The notes below the pieces were generated by a model. It was given only the letters and a program-made list of their open reading frames with translations, ran no database searches and was not told the origin of the DNA. This document shows positions 1 through 10,103 of a stretch of 64,000 bases of DNA, piece by piece. Numbering within the stretch: the first letter of the stretch is position 1; every line of letters begins with the position of its first letter. The position numbers and the translations under genes were made by a program. The stretch comes from JAVVHE01 sp038238915 (GTDB taxonomy: Bacteria > Pseudomonadota > Alphaproteobacteria > Sphingomonadales > Sphingomonadaceae), in assembly GCA_038238915.1 (NCBI GenBank), contig JBBSFH010000006.1, positions 62,001 through 126,000 of the forward strand, read 5' to 3'.

Positions 1-465
1 TTGCTGAAAGCCAACAATATCTGCGCTGCGATGTGGGCGGACTGGTACGGCTTCAAGATGGAAAGCTTCGACGGGATCCGCGAGAATATTCCCTTCGTCC
101 ACGCGGCAGGAGCCTGTGCGATCGTCCACTCGGACGATGCGGGTGGAATCCAGCGATTGTATCAGGATGCGGCCAAGGCGCTCGCAGCGGGCAACCGCGT
201 GGGCCTCAACATCGCGCCCGAAACCGCGTGGGAATGGATCAGCTTTAACCCCGCCAAGGCGCTCGGCATCGCGGACCGCACCGGTAGCCTCGAACCCGGC
301 AAGATGGCGGACGTGGTGCTGTGGAACGGCGATCCGTTCAGTGTCTACACGCGGCCCGAACGCGTGTGGATCGATGGCGCGCTGGTGTTCGACGCGAACG
401 ATCCGCGGCTGCGGCCAGTCAGCGATTTCGAACTCGGCCAGCCCGGCGAAGGAGATGTGAAGTGA
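1..465 (+). CDS. Amidohydrolase, C-terminal part (cut by window edge)
   Basis: This is the 3' part of an amidohydrolase of the imidazolonepropionase-like branch. The reading frame is open to the first base, so the true start lies outside the window. Visible features are the HSDDA segment, which fits the last metal-binding Asp region of the fold, and the typical closing block (NPAKALGI, then GSLEPGKMADVVLWNGDPF). The stop overlaps the GTG of the next gene by four bases, so the two amidohydrolases are probably cotranscribed and translationally coupled. Substrate is unknown; exported versions in sphingomonads are often annotated as dipeptidase-like, which is not shown here. Confidence 0.85.
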   Translation: MLKANNICAAMWADWYGFKMESFDGIRENIPFVHAAGACAIVHSDDAGGIQRLYQDAAKALAAGNRVGLNIAPETAWEWISFNPAKALGIADRTGSLEPGKMADVVLWNGDPFSVYTRPERVWIDGALVFDANDPRLRPVSDFELGQPGEGDVK

Positions 466-1763
466 AGCGGCTCCTGTCGCTGCTGTTGATCGCGGCTACT
501 CCCGCCACGGCGCAGATGATCGCCATCGTCCACGCTCGCGTGGCGACGATGACGGGCCCCGAGACGATCGACAACGGAACCGTACTCATCCGCGACGGCC
601 GCATCGCCGCCGTGGGTGCGAACCTCGCGGTGCCCGCCGGTGCGACCACCATCGACGCCCAAGGCGCGTGGGTCACGCCCGGCATTTTCGCAGGGCTCTC
701 CAATCTGGGGATCGTCGAGGCGGAAGGTGTGGAGCCAACCAACGATTCGAGCGCCGACGCCTCGCCCTTCTCCGCCGCGATCGACATTGCGCCGGGCGTA
801 AATCCGCGCTCGGTCAACATCCCGATCAACCGGCTGGGCGGTGTCACCCGTGCGGCGGTGGCTCCCGCTTCGGGACATGATGTGTTCGAGGGACAGGGCG
901 CGATCATCGCGCTCACCGCATCCAACCCGGTGATGCGCGCGCGCGCATTCCAGCGGGTGGATCTGGGCGAGCACGGAGCAAAGTTGGCGGGCGGATCGCG
1001 CGGCGCGGCATTTCTCAATCTGCGCAGCGGCCTCCACGACGCGATGGACTATGCGCGCAATCCCGCAGGCTTCCAGGGCGGGCGCGAAAAGGGTTCGATC
1101 CTCACCCGGCGCGATGCCGAGGCGCTGGTCCCGGTGGTGCAGGGCAGGCAACTGCTGCTGATCGATGTCGCGCGCGCGCAGGACATCCTGAACGTGCTCG
1201 CGCTGCGCCGCGAATTCCCCGCGCTTCGCCTCGTGCTGGTCGGCGCGGATGAAGGCTGGCTGGTCGCGCGCGAAATCGCGGCGGCAAGCGTGCCCGTCAT
1301 CGCCACCGCGCTCGGCGATCTGCCCGAGAGCTTCGAGAGCCTCGCCGCCACCCAATCCAACGTCGGACGCATGGTCGCGGCCGGGGTGACGGTCGCGCTT
1401 TCGGGCGGGGACGGGGGAACGAGCGTGCAGCCGCGCCTATTGCCGATCGATGCGGGCAATCTGGTTGCCATCGGCCGCATCCCGGGTGCCACCGGCCTCA
1501 CCCACGCGCAGGCACTCGCAACGATCACGCGCGCGCCCGCCGACATCTTCGGCGTGGGCGCACAACTGGGCAGCCTCGCGCCCGGCAAGATTGCGGACGT
1601 GGTGATCTGGTCGGGCGATCCGCTCGAACTCGCAAGCGTACCGACAGCGGTATTCATCGCCGGAGTTTCGCAGCCGATGGTCTCGCGCCAGACCGAACTG
1701 CGCGATCGTTACCTCGGGTTGCAGCGCGGCGATCTCACGCTGCGCTATCGGCGCAGCCGCTAG
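462..1763 (+). CDS. Exported amidohydrolase family protein
   Basis: A 433-residue paralogue of the preceding gene. I start it at GTG 462 because this gives a clean signal peptide (VKRLLSLLLIAATPATA, then Q) and a GTGA overlap with the upstream stop; the frame is open further upstream but that part is arginine-rich and out of keeping. The C-terminus carries the amidohydrolase signature block (GSLAPGKIADVVIWSGDPLE). The central metal-ligand motifs are less obvious than in active family members (no clear HxH after the first strand), so catalytic activity is uncertain. Likely periplasmic and working with its neighbour. Confidence 0.82.
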   Translation: MKRLLSLLLIAATPATAQMIAIVHARVATMTGPETIDNGTVLIRDGRIAAVGANLAVPAGATTIDAQGAWVTPGIFAGLSNLGIVEAEGVEPTNDSSADASPFSAAIDIAPGVNPRSVNIPINRLGGVTRAAVAPASGHDVFEGQGAIIALTASNPVMRARAFQRVDLGEHGAKLAGGSRGAAFLNLRSGLHDAMDYARNPAGFQGGREKGSILTRRDAEALVPVVQGRQLLLIDVARAQDILNVLALRREFPALRLVLVGADEGWLVAREIAAASVPVIATALGDLPESFESLAATQSNVGRMVAAGVTVALSGGDGGTSVQPRLLPIDAGNLVAIGRIPGATGLTHAQALATITRAPADIFGVGAQLGSLAPGKIADVVIWSGDPLELASVPTAVFIAGVSQPMVSRQTELRDRYLGLQRGDLTLRYRRSR

Positions 1764-2067
1764 CGAAACGTAACCAAGACGACACACCACGCGCCATATC
1801 CGCACCAAATCCAGGTGCGTCGGTCAATCATCGGCAAAAGATCAGGTCGCCAACATGGTTGCAGCGGTGCCAGCCGGGCATCGCACCAGGCAACGCCCGC
1901 CGGAATGATCCGGCCGGTGCGAAGCTTTGGAGGATGTCGCTATGCTGACCGGCCTGCTCGCCGTATTGCGCAAACCGGAAGGTGACGACGGAAACTCCTC
2001 CCGCCCGAGCCGTTCACATCAGTGCCACGTTCATTCCTTAGAGGAGACGGGCGAGGCGGAGACACAC
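1764..2067. other. Intergenic region upstream of glmM
   Basis: About 300 bases without a convincing gene. The glmM frame is open back to 1927 but the extra 47 codons do not resemble the GlmM N-terminus. A short GC hairpin (GCCGG, six bases, CCGGC) lies near 1900. I see no riboswitch and no clear promoter match; the glmM promoter probably lies here. Confidence 0.4.
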
Positions 2068-3408
2068 ATGAGTAACCAGTATTTCGGTACCGATGGTATC
2101 CGCGGCCTGACAAACAGCCCGATCATGAGCGCCGAACTCGCGATGCGCGTGGGCCAGGCCGCGGGTGCGCGCTTCCTGCGCGGCCCGCACAAGCACCAGG
2201 TTGTCATCGGCAAGGATACGCGGCTCAGCGGCTATATGATCGAATCGGCGCTGGTTGCGGGCTTCACCAGCGTCGGTATGGATGTGGTGATGGTTGGCCC
2301 GGTCCCAACCCCTGCGGTCGCTATGCTCACGCGTTCGATGCGCGCGGATATCGGCGTGATGATCTCGGCCAGCCACAACGGTTTCCAGGACAACGGGATC
2401 AAGCTGTTCGGCCCTGACGGCTACAAGCTGAGCGACGAGGACGAGGCCGAGATCGAGATGCTGTTGTCAGCTCCCCCCAAGCTCGCGGAGCCACGCGAGA
2501 TCGGCCGCGCGCGCAAAATCGAGGACGCGCGCGGGCGGTACATCCACGCCGCCAAATCCACCTTCCCCGATGATCTGCGTCTGGACGGGATGAAGGTGGT
2601 GGTGGATTGCGCGAACGGCGCGGGCTACGTCGTCGCCCCCACCGCGCTCTGGGAACTGGGCGCGGAGGTGATCACGCTTTCCAACGCCCCCGATGGATTC
2701 AACATCAACGATCAATGTGGATCGACCTACCCGCAGGCGCTGCAGGCCAAGGTGATCGAAACGGGTGCCGCGATCGGCATCGCGCTCGATGGCGATGCGG
2801 ATCGCCTGATCGTGATCGACGAGAAGGGCCGTATCGTCGACGGCGATCAGTTGATGGCGGCTGTTGCGAGCGTCTGGGCGGAGCGTGGTCTGTTACGCGG
2901 TGGCGGACTTGTAACCACCGTCATGTCGAACATGGGGCTTGAGAAGTTTCTCAAACGCCGGGGGCTCGGCATGATCCGCACACGGGTCGGTGATCGCCAT
3001 GTGCTGCACGCGATGCGCATGGGCGGTTACAATGTGGGCGGCGAACAATCGGGCCACATCATCCTGTCCGATTATGCAACCACGGGCGACGGGCTGGTGG
3101 CAGCGCTGCAGATCCTCGCGCTGCTGGTGCGCAGCGGCAAACCGGCAAGCGAGGCGCTGCAACTCTTCGTCCCCTTGCCCCAGATCATGAAAAACGTGAT
3201 TATACACGGGGGCGGCACTCCACTCGAACAGCCAGCGGTAAAGATCCGCATCGCGCAGGCGGAGGCTCGCCTCAAAGGCAACGGCCGTCTGGTGATCCGC
3301 AAATCGGGAACCGAGCCGTTGATCCGCGTGATGGCAGAGGGTGAGGACGCGGCGATCGTCAACGAGATGGTCGACTGGGTGTGCGACGCGGTGCGGGAGG
3401 CGGCGTGA
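2068..3408 (+). CDS. glmM: Phosphoglucosamine mutase
   Basis: Converts glucosamine-6-phosphate to glucosamine-1-phosphate for UDP-GlcNAc, peptidoglycan and LPS synthesis in the cytoplasm. The 446-residue length is normal. Motifs in order: N-terminal YFGTDGIRG, catalytic serine loop ISASHNGF near residue 100, metal-binding DGDADR near residue 240, sugar-binding GGEQSGH near 325 and the phosphate-binding RKSGTEPLIRVMAE near 410. The start at ATG 2068 gives the family N-terminus MSNQYFGTDG. The next gene starts on the last base of its stop codon. Confidence 0.97.
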   Translation: MSNQYFGTDGIRGLTNSPIMSAELAMRVGQAAGARFLRGPHKHQVVIGKDTRLSGYMIESALVAGFTSVGMDVVMVGPVPTPAVAMLTRSMRADIGVMISASHNGFQDNGIKLFGPDGYKLSDEDEAEIEMLLSAPPKLAEPREIGRARKIEDARGRYIHAAKSTFPDDLRLDGMKVVVDCANGAGYVVAPTALWELGAEVITLSNAPDGFNINDQCGSTYPQALQAKVIETGAAIGIALDGDADRLIVIDEKGRIVDGDQLMAAVASVWAERGLLRGGGLVTTVMSNMGLEKFLKRRGLGMIRTRVGDRHVLHAMRMGGYNVGGEQSGHIILSDYATTGDGLVAALQILALLVRSGKPASEALQLFVPLPQIMKNVIIHGGGTPLEQPAVKIRIAQAEARLKGNGRLVIRKSGTEPLIRVMAEGEDAAIVNEMVDWVCDAVREAA

Positions 3409-3620
3409 TGCGCGGTGATCATCTGTCCCCGGTGCGCCTCGCGACGCGCTATCCCTTCGTGTTTTATCCCGCAGCAAGCGCGGTAATTCTGCTGGTGCTT
3501 CGGTTGGAAGATCATGCGCAGCCGTTCGCGCAGTGGTTGCCCGCACGGTTGTTCGTGATGCTCGTGGTCTCGGCAGCGTTCTACGCGATCTGTCGCCCGC
3601 GCGGGCGTAGGCGTGCCTAG
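3408..3620 (+). CDS. Small two-helix membrane protein
   Basis: A 70-residue protein whose ATG shares one base with the glmM stop (TGATG), so it is probably coupled to glmM. Two hydrophobic segments (about residues 15-31 and 42-58) separated by a short polar stretch suggest a hairpin in the inner membrane, and the C-terminus is arginine-rich and likely cytoplasmic. I do not recognise a family. It sits between a cell-envelope gene and thiD, and its function is unknown. Confidence 0.6.
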   Translation: MRGDHLSPVRLATRYPFVFYPAASAVILLVLRLEDHAQPFAQWLPARLFVMLVVSAAFYAICRPRGRRRA

Positions 3621-3644
3621 CGCCGCCACGCGGTACGCGCGCGG

Positions 3645-4440
3645 GTGAACCGGGGGCGCGTGCTGATCGTCGCCGGGTCCGATTCGGGCGGCGGCGCAGG
3701 CATCCAGGGGGATATCAAGACTGTCACCGTGCTCGGTGGTTACGCCGCCACCGCAATCACCGCGCTGACGGTGCAGAACACGCTGGGCGTGCACGACATC
3801 TTTCCGGTGTCTCCAGCGTTCGTGGCGGCGCAGATGCGCGCGGTGCTCGAGGATATCGGCGCGGATGCGATCAAGATCGGGATGCTCGGATCGGCGGACG
3901 TGATGGCGGCGGTGGCCGATGCACTCGAATCGGTCACGTGCCCGATCGTGCTCGATCCGGTGATGATCGCCAAAGGCGGCGCGTCGCTGATGGCCGCAGA
4001 CGCGCGCACGACGCTGCTCAAGCGCCTCGTGCCGATGGCGACGCTGATCACGCCGAACGCGCCTGAACTCGCAGCGTTGACGGGTCTCGCCACCAATACG
4101 GCAGCGGAGGCGCTCGCCGCCGGACGCGCGCTCGCCGCCAAGGGCACTGCGGTGCTGGTGAAAGGCGGGCATCTGGGCGGCGATGCGGTGATCGATACGC
4201 TGATCGAAGCCGCTGGCCGCGAACAAGCCTTCGCCGCGCCCCGCCAGCAGACCGCGCATACGCATGGTACCGGCTGCGCGCTCGCGTCGGCCATTGCTTG
4301 CCATCTCGCGCAGGGGATGGCTCTGGCGGAGGCGGTCGCGCGCGCACGCCTTCGTGGCGGCGGCGATCCACGCTGCGCCGGGGCTGGGGCGCGGCCATGG
4401 CCCGCTCGGCCATCTGGCAGGCGCGCGCGCGCTCGGCTAA
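3645..4440 (+). CDS. thiD: Hydroxymethylpyrimidine kinase/phosphomethylpyrimidine kinase, frameshifted near the 3' end
   Basis: ThiD phosphorylates HMP and HMP-P in thiamine biosynthesis. GTG 3645 gives the ribokinase-fold N-terminus (VLIVAGSDSGGGAGIQ); the KGGH block near residue 175 and the anion-hole motif HGTGCA near residue 205 are present. The frame then breaks. From 4348 another frame encodes the expected family tail (AFVAAAIHAAPGLGRGHGPL) and stops at TAA 4438-4440. A missing GC pair in the GC repeat at about 4341-4348 explains the shift. As read, the thiD frame has no stop and runs in frame into rnhB, giving a 470-residue product. The natural ThiD would be about 266 residues. Confidence 0.85.
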
Positions 4441-4448
4441 CCAGCCCC

Positions 4449-5057
4449 ATGCCGCGCGCCACCTACACTCTCGAACGCCGCGCGGGCGGTGTGGTGGTCG
4501 GCGTGGACGAGGCGGGTCGCGGGCCGCTTGCCGGGCCGGTGGTTGCCGGTGCGGTGATCCTGCCGCGCCGCTGGCCGTCGGGGATTGCGGACAGCAAGGC
4601 CCTCTCGCCAGAACGCCGCGCCGCGCTGTACGCCGATCTGATCGGATGCGCCCTATGGGGTGTGGGCGAGGCGAGCGTCGAGGAGATCGATGCGCTCAAC
4701 ATCTATTGGGCAACGATGCTCGCGATGCGCCGCGCGGTTGCAGCACTGCCGTGCGCGCCCACGCTCGTGCTGGTGGACGGCAATGCGGACCCAAGGTGCG
4801 GCCATCCCACGCGCACCGTGATCGGCGGGGACGGCGTGTGCCTCTCGATCGCCGCCGCCTCGATCATCGCCAAAGTGGTCCGCGATCGGCTGATGATCGT
4901 GCTCCACGAGGCGCATCCGCAATATGGCTGGGCATCGAACAAGGGCTATGGCAGCGCCTCGCATCACGCGGCGCTGCAGCGCCACGGTGCCACCGTTCAC
5001 CACCGCCGATCGTTCCGCGCGGTCGCCGCATGTGAGTCGCGCGCGCAACAACCGTAA
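4449..5057 (+). CDS. rnhB: Ribonuclease HII
   Basis: Cleaves RNA of RNA-DNA hybrids and single ribonucleotides in DNA. The 202-residue protein starts at ATG 4449, nine bases after the natural thiD stop. The first catalytic Asp and Glu lie in VGVDEAGRGPLAGPVVAGAV near residue 20, a further acidic residue in LVDGNADP near 108, and the IAAASIIAKVVRD block follows near 135; YGWASNKGYGS closes the family pattern. Because of the thiD frameshift, the same frame is also open upstream. Followed by ccrM. Confidence 0.95.
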   Translation: MPRATYTLERRAGGVVVGVDEAGRGPLAGPVVAGAVILPRRWPSGIADSKALSPERRAALYADLIGCALWGVGEASVEEIDALNIYWATMLAMRRAVAALPCAPTLVLVDGNADPRCGHPTRTVIGGDGVCLSIAAASIIAKVVRDRLMIVLHEAHPQYGWASNKGYGSASHHAALQRHGATVHHRRSFRAVAACESRAQQP

Positions 5058-5087
5058 GAAAATCGTGCCCCACAGACTTGACGGCGC

Positions 5088-5134
5088 GACTCCCAGGATT
5101 CACCCGTGCTTATCCACAGGGGAGGCCACAGGTG
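5088..5134 (+). promoter_or_regulatory. ccrM leader: two GANTC sites, DnaA box and ribosome binding site
   Basis: Between rnhB and ccrM are two CcrM target sites, GACTC at 5088-5092 and GATTC at 5097-5101, then a perfect DnaA-box consensus TTATCCACA at 5110-5118 that runs into the Shine-Dalgarno AGGGGAGG (5118-5125) six bases before GTG 5132. A TTGACG at 5078 could be a -35 but no good -10 follows. In Caulobacter the ccrM leader also holds GANTC sites that make expression depend on replication; the same logic is inferred here. Confidence 0.6.
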
Positions 5135-6208
5135 GAATTGCTGCTCGACACAGTCATCGAAGGCGATTGCGTCGCCGCGATGGCCGCGCTGCCTGCGGGC
5201 TCGATCGATCTGATCTTTGCCGATCCGCCGTATAATCTGCAACTCGGCCACGGCCTGCGCCGCCCCGAAGGCGGTCGCGTGGACGGGGTTACCGATGCGT
5301 GGGACCGGTTCGCCTCGTTCGAGGACTATGATGCGTTCACGAGGCGCTGGCTGGGCGAGGCGCGCCGCCTGCTCAAGCCCGATGGCGCGCTGTGGGTGAT
5401 CGGCAGCTACCATAATATCTTCCGCATCGGGGCGGCGCTGCAGGATCTGGGCTTCTGGCTGCTGAACGATGTGGTGTGGCTGAAGACCAATCCGATGCCC
5501 AATTTCCTCGGGCGGCGTTTCACCAATGCGCACGAGACCTTGATCTGGGCGGCGCGCGCGGAAAGTTCGCGGCCAGTGTTCAACTATCACGCGATGAAGG
5601 CGCTGAACGACGATCAGCAGATGCGTTCGGACTGGACCATTCCCTTGTGCGGCGGCCCCGAGCGGCTGCGCGAGGGCCGCGTGAAGGCGCACCCCACGCA
5701 GAAGCCCGAGGCGCTGCTGCACCGCATCCTGGTCGCCACCGCGCGCGCGGGCGACGTGGTGCTCGATCCCTTCTTCGGCACGGGCACCACGGGCGCGGTG
5801 GCGAAGCTGCTCGGCCGCAGGTTCATCGGCATCGAGCGCGAGGCGGCCTATGTGCAGCTCGCCCGCGACCGGGTGGCGAGCGTGCTGCCTTTGGGGCCGG
5901 ACGCGCTCGGCTTCGAACAGGGCGCGCGCGGCTTGGCCCGGGTGCCGTTCGGCGCGCTTGTCGAGACCGGACTGGTCCGCGCCGGTTCGCCCGTGATGGA
6001 CGTGAAACGCCGCCACCACGCCCACGTCCGCATCGACGGCAGCCTCGCGATGGGCGACTGGACCGGCTCGATCCACAAACTCGGCGCACGCGCGATGGGC
6101 GCGGCGGCATGCAACGGGTGGACTTTCTGGCATGTGGAGGAGCGGCGGGAATTGGTGGCGCTCGATGTGTTGAGGGGGCGGTATCGGGCGGGGGTGGCGG
6201 CAGTCTAA
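5132..6208 (+). CDS. ccrM: Adenine DNA methyltransferase, GANTC-specific (CcrM type)
   Basis: Beta-class N6-adenine methyltransferase, the cell-cycle methylase of alphaproteobacteria. GTG 5132, with a strong Shine-Dalgarno and the family N-terminus (VELLLDTVIEGDC), gives 358 residues. Motifs: catalytic DPPY in ADPPYNLQLGHGL near residue 30, and the AdoMet site DPFFGTGTTG near residue 215. The C-terminal domain (ALVETGLVRAGSPVMD... HVRIDGSLAMGDWTGSIHKLG) is the extra DNA-binding domain typical of CcrM and absent from most restriction methylases. No restriction endonuclease is nearby, consistent with an orphan regulator. Confidence 0.95.
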   Translation: MELLLDTVIEGDCVAAMAALPAGSIDLIFADPPYNLQLGHGLRRPEGGRVDGVTDAWDRFASFEDYDAFTRRWLGEARRLLKPDGALWVIGSYHNIFRIGAALQDLGFWLLNDVVWLKTNPMPNFLGRRFTNAHETLIWAARAESSRPVFNYHAMKALNDDQQMRSDWTIPLCGGPERLREGRVKAHPTQKPEALLHRILVATARAGDVVLDPFFGTGTTGAVAKLLGRRFIGIEREAAYVQLARDRVASVLPLGPDALGFEQGARGLARVPFGALVETGLVRAGSPVMDVKRRHHAHVRIDGSLAMGDWTGSIHKLGARAMGAAACNGWTFWHVEERRELVALDVLRGRYRAGVAAV

Positions 6209-6238
6209 CTGGCTTCGCATGCCCAGTTTAAGCTCCGC

Positions 6239-7375
6239 TCACTCCCGCCCGCCAATCATCCCCTGCAATCGCGCGAAAAACCCTGTCGACTTCGGGAACG
6301 CATCCCCATGCTCGGTCGCATGGAATTGCTCCAGCAGTTCGCGCTGGCGCTTGGTGAGCTTGACCGGGGTTTCGACCTCGACCTGCACCACCAGATCGCC
6401 CAGCCCGCCGCCCTGCAGCGCGGGCATCCCCTTGCCGCGCACGCGGAACTGCTTGCCCGGTTGCGTGCCCGCAGGGATGCGGATCGCGGCCGTTTCGCTG
6501 TCGAGGCAGGGCACGTCGAGCGTGCCGCCCAGCGCGGCGGTGGTGAAGGATAGCGGCACCTCGGCGAAGAGCGTGGTGCCGTCGCGCTTGAAGATCGGGT
6601 GCGGCTTCAGGTGGACGAACAGGTAGAGATCGCCCGCCGGTCCGCCGCGCAAGCCCGCCTCGCCTTCGCCCGCCAAGCGGATGCGCGTGCCATCGTCCAC
6701 TCCGCGCGGGATGGTGACATCGAGCGACTTGTCGCGCTCCACGCGGCCGATGCCGCGGCACGACTTGCACGGGTCCGCGATGGTCTGCCCCGCGCCGTGG
6801 CAGGTGGGGCAGGTGCGCTCGACCACAAAAAAGCCCTGCTGCGCGCGCACTTGTCCCCTGCCCCCGCACGTGCCGCAGGTTTTGGCGGATGTGCCCGGCG
6901 TCGCGCCCGATCCCGCGCACGGCTCGCACGCGGCCGAGACGCTGACCTCGATCTTGGCTTCCTTGCCCGCGAACGCCTCCTGGAGCGTCATCTCCAGATC
7001 GTAGCGCAGATCCTGCCCACGGTGGATCGTGCGCCCGCCACCGCGAGCCTGGCGACCACCCATGAAATCGCCGAAGATGTTCTCGAAGATGTCGCTGAAG
7101 CCGCCCATGTCGGGGTTCGCGCCCGCGCCGTGGCCGCCGCCATGCTGGAACGCCGCCTTGCCGAAGCGGTCGTAGGCGGCGCGCTTCTGCGGGTCTTTCA
7201 ACACATCATGCGCTTCATTGAGCGCCTTGAAGCGCTCAGCCGCGTCGGTGCAGCCGCCGTTCCGGTCGGGATGGCAGTCCATCGCAAGCTTGCGATAGCT
7301 CGCCTTGATCGTCGCGCCATCGGCGTCGCGCCCGATGCCGAGGACTTCGTAGTAGCTGGTTTCGACGGTCGCCAT
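6239..7375 (-). CDS. dnaJ: Chaperone DnaJ
   Basis: Co-chaperone that stimulates DnaK ATP hydrolysis and delivers unfolded proteins. The 378-residue protein has the J domain with its HPD triad (MDCHPDRNGG near residue 33), a Gly-rich linker (near 80-115) and four zinc-binding CxxCxGxG repeats (CEPCAGSG, CGTCGGRG, CPTCHGAG, CKSCRGIG) between about 150 and 220, followed by the two substrate-binding domains. It lies downstream of dnaK on the same strand, separated by a 137-base gap that contains a palindromic repeat. Confidence 0.98.
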   Translation of the reverse strand: MATVETSYYEVLGIGRDADGATIKASYRKLAMDCHPDRNGGCTDAAERFKALNEAHDVLKDPQKRAAYDRFGKAAFQHGGGHGAGANPDMGGFSDIFENIFGDFMGGRQARGGGRTIHRGQDLRYDLEMTLQEAFAGKEAKIEVSVSAACEPCAGSGATPGTSAKTCGTCGGRGQVRAQQGFFVVERTCPTCHGAGQTIADPCKSCRGIGRVERDKSLDVTIPRGVDDGTRIRLAGEGEAGLRGGPAGDLYLFVHLKPHPIFKRDGTTLFAEVPLSFTTAALGGTLDVPCLDSETAAIRIPAGTQPGKQFRVRGKGMPALQGGGLGDLVVQVEVETPVKLTKRQRELLEQFHATEHGDAFPKSTGFFARLQGMIGGRE

Positions 7376-7404
7376 CTTGATCGCGTTATCCCCACCCCTC
7401 GTCC

Positions 7405-7504
7405 GTCATCCCGGGCTTGACCCGGGACCTACCTACCTACGTGCCCGTCGATACGGCTCAGCGGAACGGAGGCAGGCAGGTTCCGGCTCGGAGGCCGGGA
7501 TGAC
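7405..7504. repeat. Long imperfect palindrome between dnaK and dnaJ
   Basis: The 100-base element begins with GTCATCCCGG and ends with its complement CCGGGATGAC. The inner arms also pair imperfectly (CCTACCTACCTAC against GGCAGGCAGG), giving arms of about 37 bases around a 25-base centre. The outer ends match the perfect palindrome at 10552-10578, so both probably belong to one dispersed repeat family. As RNA it could form a long hairpin separating dnaK and dnaJ and might tune their relative expression; there is no U-tract. Confidence 0.75.
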
Positions 7505-7512
7505 GATGCATG

Positions 7513-9405
<1,893 letters not shown>

Positions 9406-9471
9406 TATTTCTTTACCTCTGTCATGCGGTTGTGGCGGGCAGCCATGAGCCCACGGTTCATCTGGCCACCG

Positions 9472-9499
9472 ATATGGGAACGTGCCCCGCCGCTGCAAG
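9472..9499 (-). promoter_or_regulatory. Sigma32-like heat-shock promoter of dnaK
   Basis: Read on the minus strand, CTTGCAG (9499-9493) is followed after 14 bases by CCCATAT (9478-9472). This fits the heat-shock sigma32 pattern (CTTGAAA, 11-16 bases, CCCATNT) and sits about 65 bases upstream of the dnaK start, giving a reasonable leader. Heat induction of dnaK-dnaJ is therefore inferred. Confidence 0.6.
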
Positions 9500-9596
9500 A
9501 ATGTCGCGCACAGTGGCCAGGCTGCGACGGTGACGCCGCTGGACCTCACGCCAGCCGCTTCCTACCTTTGCGGCGATGGAACGAAGGATCGCACTG

Positions 9597-10103
9597 ATGG
9601 CACGCGCGAACCGCCCGCTGGGTTGGGTGGCACTGACGCTGGCGCTCGCGTCGTTGATGTTCGCGCTTGTATCGGGTGGAGTTGCGCGCTCGGCGCAGGC
9701 ACCGGTGGATACTGGCCTCAGGATCGAGAAGGCCTGGATCAGCTGCGTGCCGATCGCGGGACACCCCGCAGCGGGATATTTCACGATGGTTGGGGGAGCG
9801 ACCACGGATACGCTGGTCGGCGCGGACAGTCCCGCAGCAGCGTCGATCGAGTTGCACTCGAACCAGATTATGGGCGGAATGATGCACATGTCCACCGATC
9901 TGTCGGTTGCCGTACCAGCGCACGGCCGTGTGGTGTTCGGCGAGCTCGGACGGCACCTGATGATCTTCGGCATGAAGCCGGGTTTGAAGATGTTGCCACT
10001 GCGGCTGCGCTTCGCCTCGGGCCGCACCATCTCAATCGATGCGCCAGTGCGCGCGATTGGAGGACTGGACCCATCGCCAGCCACGTCCCTGCGCGCGATC
10101 TGA
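9597..10103 (+). CDS. PCuAC-family periplasmic copper chaperone
   Basis: Predicted exported protein of the DUF461/PCuAC family, which delivers Cu(I) to the CuA site of cytochrome c oxidase. A signal sequence (about residues 8-32 of the product, hydrophobic run ending near ARSAQA) is followed by the single domain. Copper ligands appear in order: His in IELHSN, Met pair in MGGMMHMS, then RHLMIFGMK, matching the His/Met spacing of the family. ATG 9597 has an AAGGA upstream; ATG 9576 in the same frame is the alternative and lacks a Shine-Dalgarno. It ends in a CTGA that seems to start the next gene. Confidence 0.87.
   Translation: MARANRPLGWVALTLALASLMFALVSGGVARSAQAPVDTGLRIEKAWISCVPIAGHPAAGYFTMVGGATTDTLVGADSPAAASIELHSNQIMGGMMHMSTDLSVAVPAHGRVVFGELGRHLMIFGMKPGLKMLPLRLRFASGRTISIDAPVRAIGGLDPSPATSLRAI

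Noticed and set aside
321..461. Upstream extension of the second amidohydrolase
   Set aside because: The extra 47 codons are Arg-rich and would hide the signal peptide; GTG 462 gives a clean signal and a GTGA overlap.
5078..5131. TTG 5078 as ccrM start
   Set aside because: GTG 5132 has a strong Shine-Dalgarno and gives the 358-residue length typical of CcrM; the extension covers the regulatory leader.
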